Assembly: GCF_001676725.1 (NCBI RefSeq)
Contig: NZ_CP016172.1
Coordinates: 2,976,001 to 3,040,000 of the forward strand
DNA: 64,000 nt
Origin: Bordetella flabilis
GTDB taxonomy: Bacteria > Pseudomonadota > Gammaproteobacteria > Burkholderiales > Burkholderiaceae_B
Reading direction: 5' to 3'
A program made the translations under genes and the position numbers. The notes under the pieces were generated by a model that was given only the letters and a program-made list of their open reading frames with translations, made no database searches and was not told the origin of the DNA. Positions 26,208 to 34,657 of the stretch are shown one piece after another. Numbering within the stretch: position 1 is the stretch's first letter; every line of letters begins with the position of its first letter.

Positions 26208-27428
26208 ATGGCAGGAGCCCTTGACGGCGTGAGGGTGCTGGATCTCAGCCGCGTGTTTTCAGGTCCCTGGGCCGCGCAGATGCTGGCCGACTTCGGCGCC
26301 GACGTCATCAAGGTGGAACGGCCGGGACGTGGCGACGACGTGCGGCACCAGGGCTACGCCATGCCCGGGCAGGATGGCCTGCCCGGCAGCGAAACATCGT
26401 CCTTCGTGGCGATGAACCGCGGCAAGCGGTCGCTGACCATCGATATCGCGCGCCCGGAAGGCCAGTCGGTGATACGCCGCCTGGCGCGGGAAGCGGACAT
26501 CCTGATCGAGAACTTCAAGGCCGGCGACCTGCGCCGGTACGGCCTGGATTTCGAATCGCTGGCCGCGATCAATCCGCGCCTGGTGTATTGCTCCATCACC
26601 GGTTTCGGCCAGGATGGCCCCTACAGCCATCTGCCCGGCTACGACCCGCTCTTCCAGTCCATGAGCGGCCTCATGAGCGTGACAGGCGTGCCGGATGGCG
26701 AGCCGGGCGCGGGGCCCATCAAGGTGGGCTATTCCGTTTCGGACCTGACGGCCGGGTTCTATGCCGTCTGCGCCATCCTGGCCGCCCTGCGCCACCGGGA
26801 CCAGGTCTCGGGACGCGGCCAGCATATCGACCTGGCGCTGCTGGATGCGCAGATCGCCGCGATGTCGCACATCGGGATGAACTATCTTGCCAGCGGGAAA
26901 TTGCCCCCGCGCACGGGGACGGGATCCCCGATCACCGCACCGTTCCGGGCCTTTGCCTGCCGGGATGGGCACCTGATGGTGGCGGTCGGCAACGACAGCC
27001 AGTTCCGCAGCTTCTGCATGGCCTTGGGCATGCCGGAGCTTGCCGACGATCCGCGCTTCAGCACCAATCCGCGTCGCGCGGCCGCGCAGGCCGAACTGTC
27101 CGCCCTGCTGGAGCCGGCGATGCAACGGCGCACCGCCGCGGAATGGAACACCGTGCTGCAACAAGCCAAGGTGCCTTGCGGTCCGATCTATACATTGGAC
27201 CAGGTGTTCGAGGATCCGCAGGTGCGGCATCGGCAAGTGCTGGCACGCATGCCGCATCCCCGGCTGGGGGAGATGCCCTATATCCGCAACCCGGTCCACT
27301 TCTCCGGCACGCCCATCGGCGCGGGCCTGCCGCCACCCATGCTCGGCGAGCACACCGTCGCGATACTGAAGGAACTCGGCCTGAGCCCCGAAGAGATCGC
27401 CCGGCTGCAGGCGGAGGGCGTGCTGTGA
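26208..27428 (+). CDS. CaiB/BaiF family III CoA-transferase (second copy)
   Basis: A 406-residue family III CoA-transferase, clearly homologous to the one at 24084 (VLDLSRVFSGPWAAQMLADFGADVIKVERPGRGDD in two stretches is nearly shared). The substrate-domain sequences diverge, for example SDLTAGFYAVCAIL against VDLTTGVYAALGVV, which argues for different acyl partners or an obligate pair. AAGGAGACAAC precedes the ATG. Its stop overlaps the GTG start of the acyl-CoA dehydrogenase by three bases, so those two are translationally coupled. Confidence 0.92.
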   Translation: MAGALDGVRVLDLSRVFSGPWAAQMLADFGADVIKVERPGRGDDVRHQGYAMPGQDGLPGSETSSFVAMNRGKRSLTIDIARPEGQSVIRRLAREADILIENFKAGDLRRYGLDFESLAAINPRLVYCSITGFGQDGPYSHLPGYDPLFQSMSGLMSVTGVPDGEPGAGPIKVGYSVSDLTAGFYAVCAILAALRHRDQVSGRGQHIDLALLDAQIAAMSHIGMNYLASGKLPPRTGTGSPITAPFRAFACRDGHLMVAVGNDSQFRSFCMALGMPELADDPRFSTNPRRAAAQAELSALLEPAMQRRTAAEWNTVLQQAKVPCGPIYTLDQVFEDPQVRHRQVLARMPHPRLGEMPYIRNPVHFSGTPIGAGLPPPMLGEHTVAILKELGLSPEEIARLQAEGVL

Positions 27429-29728
27429 GCGACGAGGCATTGATCGAGGAGATACGCGACAGCGCGCGCGACTTCCTTCGCCGCCGCGACCAACGCCGGC
27501 GCAAGCGCCTGGCCGGACCGCTGGACCGCGCCTATTGGCGCGAGCTCGCCGACATGGGCTGGCTGGGCATGACCGTGCCCGAGGCGCTCGGCGGCTTGGG
27601 CCTGCGTTGGCATGCCCTGGCGGTGGTGCTGGAGGAAGCCGGCCGCGCGCAATTGCCCGAGCCGCTGCTGGCCGCGGGCGTGCTGCCAACGGCCCTGCTG
27701 GCGCGCCTGGAGGACAGCTCGCCGCTGCTGGCGGAGATCGCGTCGGGCCGGCGCATCGTCGGCCTGGCATGGCAGGAACGTGATGGCCAGCTGGAGGCCG
27801 GCGAGGCAGCGGGCGCCTTCGGCGTGATCGCGACGCTGCGCGACGGACGCCACGTCCTGGACGGCGAAAAGCGCCACGTGATGCCGGGTGCCGACGCCGA
27901 CGGCTGGCTGATCTCGGCCGACAGCGAGCAGGGGCCGGCGCTTTTCTACGTTGCCGCCGATGCGCCGGGCGTCACGATCGACCCGCTGGCGCGCGCCGAC
28001 GGCACGCGGGCTTGCCATCTGAGCCTGGAATCGGTAACGCCGCAAGCGGTGATCGAGGGCGGCAATGTGCAGGAAGCCCTGGACGCGGCGCTGGATCTCG
28101 GCCGGCTGATGCAGTCGGCCGAAATGGTCGGCGGGGCGCGCCAGGTACTGGCCGATACGGTCGCCTACCTGAACACGCGGCGGCAATTCGACAAACCCTT
28201 GTCGGCCTTCCAGGCGCTGCAGCATCGCATGGTGGACGCCGCACTGCAGATCGAACTGGCGGCCAGCGCGCTGCGGGGGGCGCTCGACGGGTTGGCCGAG
28301 TCGCCACCCGACCGCGCCGCCGCCAGCCGGGTCAAGGCCCGCGCCGCGCAGGCGGGACTGCAGGCGGCGCGCCTGGCGGTGCAACTGCACGGCGCCATCG
28401 GCTATACCGACGAGTGCGACGTCAGCCTGTACTTTCGCAGCGCGCTGCATCATTCGTCCTGGCTCGGCAACGCGACGGCGCATCGCCAGCGCTTCGCCGC
28501 CCTGGCGCCCGAGCCGACGGCAACCGAACAAACAGAAGCGGAGCAGGAAGGCCACGCCGGTGCGGCGCAGGATTTCCCGCGCGAGGCCGACTGGAACGCG
28601 ATGCCGGAAGCCGAGTTCCGCGCCATGCTGCGGCGCTTCTTCCGCCGGCATTACCCCGCCCATCTGCGCCATGTGCCGTGGCGCCTGCACTGGGACGAGA
28701 TCAAGGCGTGGTATTTCACCTTGTCGCGCCAAGGCTGGATCGCTCCGGCCTGGCCGCGCGAACACGGCGGCATGGCGCTGTCGCCGGCGCGCTTGATCGC
28801 CTACATCGAGGAAGCGGAACGCTATGGGGTGGCCCGGGCGCCGGACCAGGGGCTGGTCATGCTGGGGCCCATCCTTTTCCGCTATGGCACCCAGGCGCAG
28901 CGCGACCGCTTCCTGCCGGGCATTCTTTCCGGACAGGATGTCTGGGCCCAGGGCTACTCCGAACCCGACGCCGGCTCGGACCTCGCCGCCCTGCGCTGCG
29001 AGGCCATCGTCGACGGCAATGACCTGGTGGTCACAGGCCAGAAGACCTGGTCCACCCTGGCCCAGGACGCCACGCATATGTTCATGCTGGTCCGCACGGA
29101 CAAAGCGGTGAAGAAACAGGCCGGCATCAGCTTCCTGCTGGTGGACCTGCGCAGCCCCGGCGTTAGCCGCCGTCCCATCCGCACACTGTCCGGCCATGAA
29201 GAATTCTGCGAGGTCTTCTTCGATCAGGTGCGCGTGCCGCGCGCCAATGTGGTCGGCGAGCTGAACTCGGGCTGGACCATCGCCAAGGCGCTGCTGGGTT
29301 TCGAACGCCTGTTCAGCGGCAGCCCCAAGCACGCCAACCATGCGCTGCAGCAGATCTACAGCGTCGCGCGCCAGCGCGGCCTGCTGGCCGACGCCGCGTT
29401 CAACGACCGGCTGGCCGAACTGCGCCTGGACGCCGCCGACCTGACGGCGATGTACGAGGGGTTCGCCGACATGGCGCGCGCCGGCAAATTACTGCCGCCG
29501 GAACTCTCGCTGCTGAAGATCTGGGCCACCGAAACCCATGAGCGGCTGGGCGCCCTGCTGATCCAGGCCTGCGAAGAACAGGGCGGCGGCGCGCTCGCCG
29601 ACGGCCACGACAAGGTCCATGCCCTGGCCCCCTACATCAATGCCCTGGCCGCCACCATCTTCAGCGGCACCAACGAAATCCAGCGCAACGTCTACGCCAA
29701 GCAGGTCCTGGGCCTGGATGGCGCATGA
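27425..29728 (+). CDS. double acyl-CoA dehydrogenase (two ACAD units in one chain)
   Basis: A 767-residue protein made of two acyl-CoA dehydrogenase units, about 1-365 and 385-767, joined by an acidic linker rich in Glu/Ala (EPTATEQTEAEQEGHAG). Single ACADs are about 380 aa. The N-terminal unit has YLNTRRQFDKPLSAFQALQHR and HGAIGYTDECDVSLYFR. The C-terminal unit has the substrate/FAD loops YSEPDAGSDLAALRC and GQKTWSTLAQDA and ends IFSGTNEIQRNVY. Neither unit has the MCAD-type Glu in YEGT. Separate alpha and beta ACAD subunits forming heterotetramers are known in steroid degradation (FadE/ChsE pairs), and this looks like a fused version. GTG start at 27425. Confidence 0.9.
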   Translation: MSDEALIEEIRDSARDFLRRRDQRRRKRLAGPLDRAYWRELADMGWLGMTVPEALGGLGLRWHALAVVLEEAGRAQLPEPLLAAGVLPTALLARLEDSSPLLAEIASGRRIVGLAWQERDGQLEAGEAAGAFGVIATLRDGRHVLDGEKRHVMPGADADGWLISADSEQGPALFYVAADAPGVTIDPLARADGTRACHLSLESVTPQAVIEGGNVQEALDAALDLGRLMQSAEMVGGARQVLADTVAYLNTRRQFDKPLSAFQALQHRMVDAALQIELAASALRGALDGLAESPPDRAAASRVKARAAQAGLQAARLAVQLHGAIGYTDECDVSLYFRSALHHSSWLGNATAHRQRFAALAPEPTATEQTEAEQEGHAGAAQDFPREADWNAMPEAEFRAMLRRFFRRHYPAHLRHVPWRLHWDEIKAWYFTLSRQGWIAPAWPREHGGMALSPARLIAYIEEAERYGVARAPDQGLVMLGPILFRYGTQAQRDRFLPGILSGQDVWAQGYSEPDAGSDLAALRCEAIVDGNDLVVTGQKTWSTLAQDATHMFMLVRTDKAVKKQAGISFLLVDLRSPGVSRRPIRTLSGHEEFCEVFFDQVRVPRANVVGELNSGWTIAKALLGFERLFSGSPKHANHALQQIYSVARQRGLLADAAFNDRLAELRLDAADLTAMYEGFADMARAGKLLPPELSLLKIWATETHERLGALLIQACEEQGGGALADGHDKVHALAPYINALAATIFSGTNEIQRNVYAKQVLGLDGA

Positions 29729-29780
29729 CCCATCCCGAAAAAACGTGTCGCCAGGCTCGTATCCCGCAGGAGACAAACAC

Positions 29781-30743
29781 ATGAAGAACATCCGCATCAT
29801 CGCAGGCGCCATGCTGGCCCTGTGCGCGGCGGCGGCCCACGCCGCTTCCACGTGGCCGAGCCAGCCCATTCGCCTGATCGTGCCCTACCCGGCCGGCGGT
29901 TCGGTGGACAATCTGGCGCGCCTGCTTGCCCCCACGCTGGGCCAGAAACTGGGCCAGCCCATCGTGATCGAGAACAAGGCGGGCGCCTCGGGCACCATTG
30001 GTGTGGACGCCACGGTCCGCGCGACGCCGGATGGCAGCACGTTCGGCTTCGGAGTGCCCGGCGCCATATCCGGACTGCCGCATGTGATGAAGATGCCTTA
30101 CGACGTGGCCGGCATCCAATATGTTTCGCTGGTGGCGCGTATCCCCATGGTGTTCACGGTCAATCCGGCCATGCCTGAAAAGACGCTGCCCGAGTTCATC
30201 GCCGCGGCCAGGGCGAATCCCGGCAAGTACAACTACGGTTCCGCCGGCAACGTGACCACGCCGCACCTCGCCGGCGAACTGTTGAAGCAGGAAACCCATA
30301 TCGACATCATGCACGTGCCGTACAAGGGCGCATCGCCCGCGATCACCGCCCTGCTCGGCAACGAGGTGCAGATGTTCCCGGGCGATGCCTCGGCGGTGCT
30401 GGCTTTCATCAAGGCCGGCAAGCTGCGCGCCCTTGCGGTCGGCAGCAGTACCCGCTTCGAGGGCCTGCCCGACGTGCCGACGGCCAGGGAGCTCGGCTAT
30501 CCCAGTGTGCTGGTGGAGTCCAACTACGGCATCATCGCGCCGACCGGCACGCCGCCGGACATCGTCAACCGCATGTCGCAGGCTATCGGCGAATCGCTGC
30601 GCGACCCGCAGCTGCGGCAGAAGATGATCGACCAGGGCGCCGTGCCGCAGGCCACCACGCCCGACGCGTATCGCCAGCTGATGGCGGCCGAGTCGACGAA
30701 ATGGGGCGAGGTCATACGGCGCGGCAAGCTCGGACTGCAATAG
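29781..30743 (+). CDS. Bug-family tripartite tricarboxylate transporter binding protein
   Basis: A 320-residue periplasmic Bug protein with a Sec signal (MKNIRIIAGAMLALCAAAAHAAS). The mature start WPSQPIRLIVPYPAGGSVDNLAR, then VIENKAGASGTIGVDA and IMHVPYKGASPAITALLGNE are the family blocks. It follows the double dehydrogenase by 52 bp, with AGGAG before the ATG. It is probably the uptake component for the acid handled by the CoA-transferase/dehydrogenase genes; no membrane subunits are nearby. Confidence 0.93.
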   Translation: MKNIRIIAGAMLALCAAAAHAASTWPSQPIRLIVPYPAGGSVDNLARLLAPTLGQKLGQPIVIENKAGASGTIGVDATVRATPDGSTFGFGVPGAISGLPHVMKMPYDVAGIQYVSLVARIPMVFTVNPAMPEKTLPEFIAAARANPGKYNYGSAGNVTTPHLAGELLKQETHIDIMHVPYKGASPAITALLGNEVQMFPGDASAVLAFIKAGKLRALAVGSSTRFEGLPDVPTARELGYPSVLVESNYGIIAPTGTPPDIVNRMSQAIGESLRDPQLRQKMIDQGAVPQATTPDAYRQLMAAESTKWGEVIRRGKLGLQ

Positions 30744-30765
30744 GCGTAGGCCTCCGGCTTTGCCG

Positions 30766-30771
30766 TATAGT
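30766..30771 (+). promoter_or_regulatory. possible -10 element for the LysR gene
   Basis: TATAGT, five of six matches to TATAAT, 29 bp before the LysR ATG. The -35 at the right distance is poor, as is common for regulator genes. Confidence 0.35.
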
Positions 30772-30800
30772 GTGTTCGCCCATCCCATGCCACCGTCACC

Positions 30801-31763
30801 ATGCCTTACGCCAAAGTCCCGGGCCCCGGCCTGGACCTGACCGCCGACTTGCATAAATGGCGCGCCTTCGTCGCCATCGCCGAGCTCGGCAGCATCACGC
30901 GCGCCGCCCTGCATCTGGACCAGGATCAATCGGTATTGAGCCGCCGCATCAATGCGCTCGAACGCGAATGCAATGCACGGCTGTTCAACCGCACCGGACG
31001 AGGCGTGGACCTGTCGGAGGTGGGCGAGCGCCTGTTTCCCCTGGTCCGCACGCTGCTGGAGGATGCCGAGCGCCTGGAACTGGAAGTCAATGGCCAGGCC
31101 CGCGAACCGGCCGGGGAAGTGACCCTTGGCCTGCTGCCCTCGACCGCGCATCCCTTGATCCGCCGGCTGTTTTCACGCCTGCGCAAGCAGTTTCCCAAGG
31201 TCCACCTGAAAATCCTGGAAGGCTCCAGCGGGCAGATCGAGGAATGGCTGACCGACAGCCGGGTCGATATCGCCATCCTGTATCGCTATGGCGAGAAGTG
31301 TCCTCCCGGTGAAACCGCGCTGGCCTATGTCGACTCCTACCTGGTCGGGGCCGCGGGCGACCCGCGCACGCGCCCGGAGGTGGTCGACTTCGAAGACCTG
31401 GACGGCCTGCCCTTCATCCTGCCGGGCGCACCCAATGGCCTGCGCAATACGCTGGACGGGCTGGCGCGGGCCCGCAAGATCGCCATCGCGCCGCTGATCG
31501 AAGCCGACTCGCTGCCCTTGATGAAGTCCATCGTCGAACATGAACACATGTACACGGTGCTGCCCCTGCACGCGGTGTGGCAGGAGGTGCAGGAGGGCCG
31601 CCTGAGCATCGCCGCCCTGCGCAACCCGGCCATGGGGCGCATCATCTCCATGGCCTATGCGCGCGCCAAGGGCCCGGGCCGGACCGTCATGGAAGTGGCG
31701 GGCCAGATCGAATCGCTGGCGCGCGAGATCGGCGGCGAGGGCGTCTGGCACGTCCGGCCTTAG
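30801..31763 (+). CDS. LysR-family transcriptional regulator
   Basis: A 320-residue LysR protein. The helix-turn-helix is at about 14-75 (HKWRAFVAIAELGSITRAA, then SVLSRRINALERE) and the effector domain begins near EVTLGLLPSTAHPLIRRLF. It follows the Bug gene by 57 bp on the same strand with a possible -10 of its own. Its last four bases overlap the stop of the convergent amidohydrolase gene. It could regulate either the CoA-transferase operon on its left or the operon on its right. Confidence 0.92.
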   Translation: MPYAKVPGPGLDLTADLHKWRAFVAIAELGSITRAALHLDQDQSVLSRRINALERECNARLFNRTGRGVDLSEVGERLFPLVRTLLEDAERLELEVNGQAREPAGEVTLGLLPSTAHPLIRRLFSRLRKQFPKVHLKILEGSSGQIEEWLTDSRVDIAILYRYGEKCPPGETALAYVDSYLVGAAGDPRTRPEVVDFEDLDGLPFILPGAPNGLRNTLDGLARARKIAIAPLIEADSLPLMKSIVEHEHMYTVLPLHAVWQEVQEGRLSIAALRNPAMGRIISMAYARAKGPGRTVMEVAGQIESLAREIGGEGVWHVRP

Positions 31764-32656
31764 GCCGTGGGTGTGAACCCATACAAGCGCGCGGGGTTGT
31801 CCACCCAGACTTTACGGCGCAAGCCGTCGCTTCCCAGCCAGTCCCAGGCAAGGTCCACCAGGGCATCCGCGGCCGGCGCTTTTTCCCCCATACGCACGAA
31901 CGGCCAGTCCGAGCCCCACAGCACCTGCTCCGGGTTGGCGGCCACGAAGGCGTCATGCAGCGCGCGCGCGTCCTCATAATCCGGCGCCGTGCCCACGCGG
32001 CAGACGGTGAGCTTCATCCAGATGGCGCCATCGGCCAACAGCTCGCGCAGCAGGGTGAACACGGGATCCCGCGGGCCGCGCGACGGCGCCAGGCTGCCCA
32101 TATGGTCGATCACCAGCGGCAACCCCAGGCGAGCCATGGCGGGAAGATGCGCCAGGTAGACATCGCAAGGCGCCCAGAGCTGGGCATGCAGGCCATGCCG
32201 CTTCATGCGTGGCGCCAGCGCGGCCAACCGATCGAATCCCACGCTGCCGGCGAACAGCCGGCCGGCGGGATCGCGCGCCTCCACGAAACGCAGTGCACGC
32301 ACTCCGCCTTCATGCCAGGCCGCGAGCTGCGCATCGCTGACCTCCGAGTCCGCCACCGCGACACCGCGCAGGCGGCCGCCGGCCTGCGCCAACGCGTCCA
32401 GCAAGGCGGTGGCGTCCGTGCCATAAGGCGCGGGCTGCACCAGCACGCCGCGCTGCGCCCCCAGCGTATCGAGCATGGCCAGGTGGCGCGCCGCCGGAGC
32501 ATCCGGCGCCGCATAGCTGGAAGGATGGCGCAAGGGAAATCGGTCATAAGGACCGAAGACATGGCAGTGCGCGTCGCAAGCGAACGGCGGCAAGGCATGG
32601 CGCGGCCGCCCCGGCATGCGCGGCGTTTCCACCGTGGCGGGAATATAGGCTGTCAT
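31760..32656 (-). CDS. amidohydrolase family 2 (LigI-like TIM-barrel hydrolase)
   Basis: A 298-residue metal-dependent hydrolase of the amidohydrolase-2 (COG3618) group that includes 2-pyrone-4,6-dicarboxylate lactonase LigI. The metal motif is DAHCHVFGP near 28-36; VIDHMGSL and the late WGSDWPF supply the remaining His and the catalytic Asp. It would open a lactone or similar ring, or hydrate or decarboxylate an aromatic-derived acid. Its ATG overlaps the stop of the upstream CMD gene (ATGA). It is last in the minus operon starting at 36603. Confidence 0.9.
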   Translation of the reverse strand: MTAYIPATVETPRMPGRPRHALPPFACDAHCHVFGPYDRFPLRHPSSYAAPDAPAARHLAMLDTLGAQRGVLVQPAPYGTDATALLDALAQAGGRLRGVAVADSEVSDAQLAAWHEGGVRALRFVEARDPAGRLFAGSVGFDRLAALAPRMKRHGLHAQLWAPCDVYLAHLPAMARLGLPLVIDHMGSLAPSRGPRDPVFTLLRELLADGAIWMKLTVCRVGTAPDYEDARALHDAFVAANPEQVLWGSDWPFVRMGEKAPAADALVDLAWDWLGSDGLRRKVWVDNPARLYGFTPTA

Positions 32657-33264
32657 TCGCGCACATCCCTGCCCGGCGCCAGCCGGCTCAAGGCCGGCTG
32701 GCCGTCCTCGCGCGGAAGGTCCAGCGGCTCGGGCGCGCCATCCGGCATCGGTATTTCATGCGCGTTGAGCGTCATCGAGACCAGGGTGTAGTAGCCGATG
32801 ACGGCGGTCAGCTCCACGACGCCCGCCACGCCCCAGGCCTGGACGGCCCGCCCATGCAGCGCGGGATCGACCTGGCCGGTCTCCTGCAGCTGCCGCGCGT
32901 ATTCATAGGCCAGCGCGTCCGCCGGGTCGTCGAATACGGGCGCGCGCCGGGCCCGGATGGCGTCGAGCACGTCCGGCGCGATACCGGCGGCAGCGGCCGC
33001 CTCGGCGTGGATATGCCATTCGATCTGGCTGTTCCAGCGCCTGGCGGTCACGACGATGGCCAGCTCGCTGACACGCGCGGGCAGGCTGGTGCCGTAACGC
33101 AGCAAGGCGCCGAACGCCTGCCAGCGCTCGGCCAGTTCGGGATTGTGCAAGGCGGCGCGCAAGGGTCCCACCAGGCGGCCGCGCGGTCCGGCGACGACAC
33201 GCTCGTAGACGCGCCGCTGTGCCTCGTTCATGTCTTCGGGCGCGGGCAAGGGAATGCGGCTCAT
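32653..33264 (-). CDS. carboxymuconolactone decarboxylase family protein
   Basis: A 203-residue CMD-family protein. The start at 33264 is preferred over 33279 because AAGGA sits just before it. The CMD core is around 55-130 (GTSLPARVSELAIVVTARRWNSQIEWHIHAEAAAAAG). The redox C-x2-C pair of AhpD proteins is absent: the site reads WNSQIEWHIH. This follows the larger YurZ-like CMD group with a WEWxxH motif rather than the peroxidase group, so a lyase or binding role is more likely. It lies between GST and amidohydrolase genes in one operon. Confidence 0.87.
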   Translation of the reverse strand: MSRIPLPAPEDMNEAQRRVYERVVAGPRGRLVGPLRAALHNPELAERWQAFGALLRYGTSLPARVSELAIVVTARRWNSQIEWHIHAEAAAAAGIAPDVLDAIRARRAPVFDDPADALAYEYARQLQETGQVDPALHGRAVQAWGVAGVVELTAVIGYYTLVSMTLNAHEIPMPDGAPEPLDLPREDGQPALSRLAPGRDVRE

Positions 33265-33285
33265 GGAGATGTCCTTCATGCGGCG

Positions 33286-33903
33286 TCAGGGCGCGGCGTC
33301 GTGGGGCTGGGTGCGGGATACCGACGGACGAGCGCAGAAGTCGCGGTGCCAGTCGGCCAGGGCGGGATGCCCGTCACGCCACGGCATGTCGGCGAATCGG
33401 TAATCCAGGTATGACAATGCGCAGCCGATCGCGATGAGCCCCAGATCGAAGGGCGTACGCGCCAGGTCTGGCGCCTCGTTCTCCAGGGCGTGCAGTACCG
33501 CCCGCGCCTTCAGGTCGAAAGCCTCGATCCAGGCGGGCGTCTGGCGCTCGGGCGGCTTGTTGCGCTCCTGGCGGTACAGCAGCAACGCGTCCATCAAGCC
33601 ATCGCCCAGCGCCTGGCGGCGCTCGGCGACCAGCCGGGCGCGGGCCTCCGCGGGCATCAGGCCGGCATCGCTCAATTCGTTCAGATAGGCGCAAATGACG
33701 CGCGAGTCATAGACCGGCGTGCCGTCGTCCAATACCAGCGTGGGCAGCTTGATCAGGGGGTTGTCCGGCACCAGGTCCAGGTTGGGCTGGTCCATGGCGA
33801 CGGGCGTGCGCACGAGGGTAACCCGGTCATCGATGCCGGCCTCGTACAGCACGATCATGACCTTGCGGACGAAGGGCGAACGGGGCGACCAGTGCAACTT
33901 CAT
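33286..33903 (-). CDS. glutathione S-transferase
   Basis: A 205-residue GST. The thioredoxin-fold N-domain (MKLHWSPRSPFVRKV) has SPFVRK, with the serine that commonly activates glutathione. The cis-Pro stretch LIKLPTLVLDDG and the DSRVICAYL glutathione site follow. The helical C-domain spans about 85-205. ATG at 33903 is favoured by GGAG six bases upstream. It lies 21 bp upstream of the CMD gene. In catabolic operons such GSTs often do isomerisation or reductive steps, but no specific reaction can be assigned. Confidence 0.9.
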   Translation of the reverse strand: MKLHWSPRSPFVRKVMIVLYEAGIDDRVTLVRTPVAMDQPNLDLVPDNPLIKLPTLVLDDGTPVYDSRVICAYLNELSDAGLMPAEARARLVAERRQALGDGLMDALLLYRQERNKPPERQTPAWIEAFDLKARAVLHALENEAPDLARTPFDLGLIAIGCALSYLDYRFADMPWRDGHPALADWHRDFCARPSVSRTQPHDAAP

Positions 33904-33927
33904 GTTTGACTCCATTGGATAAGGTAC

Positions 33928-34572
33928 TCAATGTCCCTGGGCAGGCCGCACCGCGAGATCGTTGGCGGCGTCCGGGGCATGCATCTGGAAAAGATCGCTG
34001 GTGCGCGCATACCAGCCCGCGCCGTGCATGCGGGCCAGCAAATGCAGGCTGGGGGTGTCGACATAAAACCGGGCGGGGTCCAGCAGCGCCTCGTCGCGCA
34101 CATACATGGCGACCACGCGCGCCAGCACGATGACGCGCTGCGGCGCCGCGTCCAGCACCTGCCACACACGGCACTCCAGCGCCGCCGGGCTCTGCGCGAT
34201 GCGCGGCGGCGCCACCACCCGCGATGGCGCGGTCTGCAGCCCGGCGCGCGCCAGCTCGTCGACATCGGCGACGTAGTCCAGGCTGGTGTGGTTCATGGCT
34301 TCGGCCAATTCGGCCGGCACCATATTGACGACAAACTCGCCCGTGGCCACGATGTTGCGCGCGGTGTCCTTCAACTGGCCGCCGCGCGGCCCTATACCGA
34401 GCGCGACAATGGGCGGATCGCTGCTCACCACGTTGAAAAAGGAGAACGGCGCCGCGTTCACGCGCCCTTGCGGGGACTGGCTCACCACCCAGGCAATGGG
34501 CCGCGGCACGACCACGCTGGCCAGCAGCTTGAAGGCGTCGGCGGGCGCCAGTTGGCTGAAGTCGAAGTTCAT
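33928..34572 (-). CDS. flavin reductase-like FMN-binding protein
   Basis: A 214-residue protein of the flavin reductase domain family (split-barrel FMN fold; COG1853). The motif RPIAWVVSQSPQGRVNAAPFSFFNVVSSDPPIVALGIG (seen in two halves) is the FMN-binding region. Members either supply reduced flavin to a monooxygenase or act as FMN oxidoreductases; there is no obvious monooxygenase gene adjacent. ATG at 34572. It lies 24 bp upstream of the GST gene and 85 bp downstream of a Bug gene. Confidence 0.88.
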   Translation of the reverse strand: MNFDFSQLAPADAFKLLASVVVPRPIAWVVSQSPQGRVNAAPFSFFNVVSSDPPIVALGIGPRGGQLKDTARNIVATGEFVVNMVPAELAEAMNHTSLDYVADVDELARAGLQTAPSRVVAPPRIAQSPAALECRVWQVLDAAPQRVIVLARVVAMYVRDEALLDPARFYVDTPSLHLLARMHGAGWYARTSDLFQMHAPDAANDLAVRPAQGH

Positions 34573-34657
34573 CGTCCGTGCCGTCCTTGATATCCCACCA
34601 CGCCGGCCTGCGGCAGCATCGGCGCCACGCCCGCATCGTCCATGCCGCTGAGCGTCG

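Noticed and set aside
26588..27424. Upstream extension of the double acyl-CoA dehydrogenase through the second CoA-transferase
   Set aside because: The extension is Arg/Pro/Ala-rich shadow sequence. The GTG at 27425 overlaps the CoA-transferase stop and gives a normal ACAD N-terminus.
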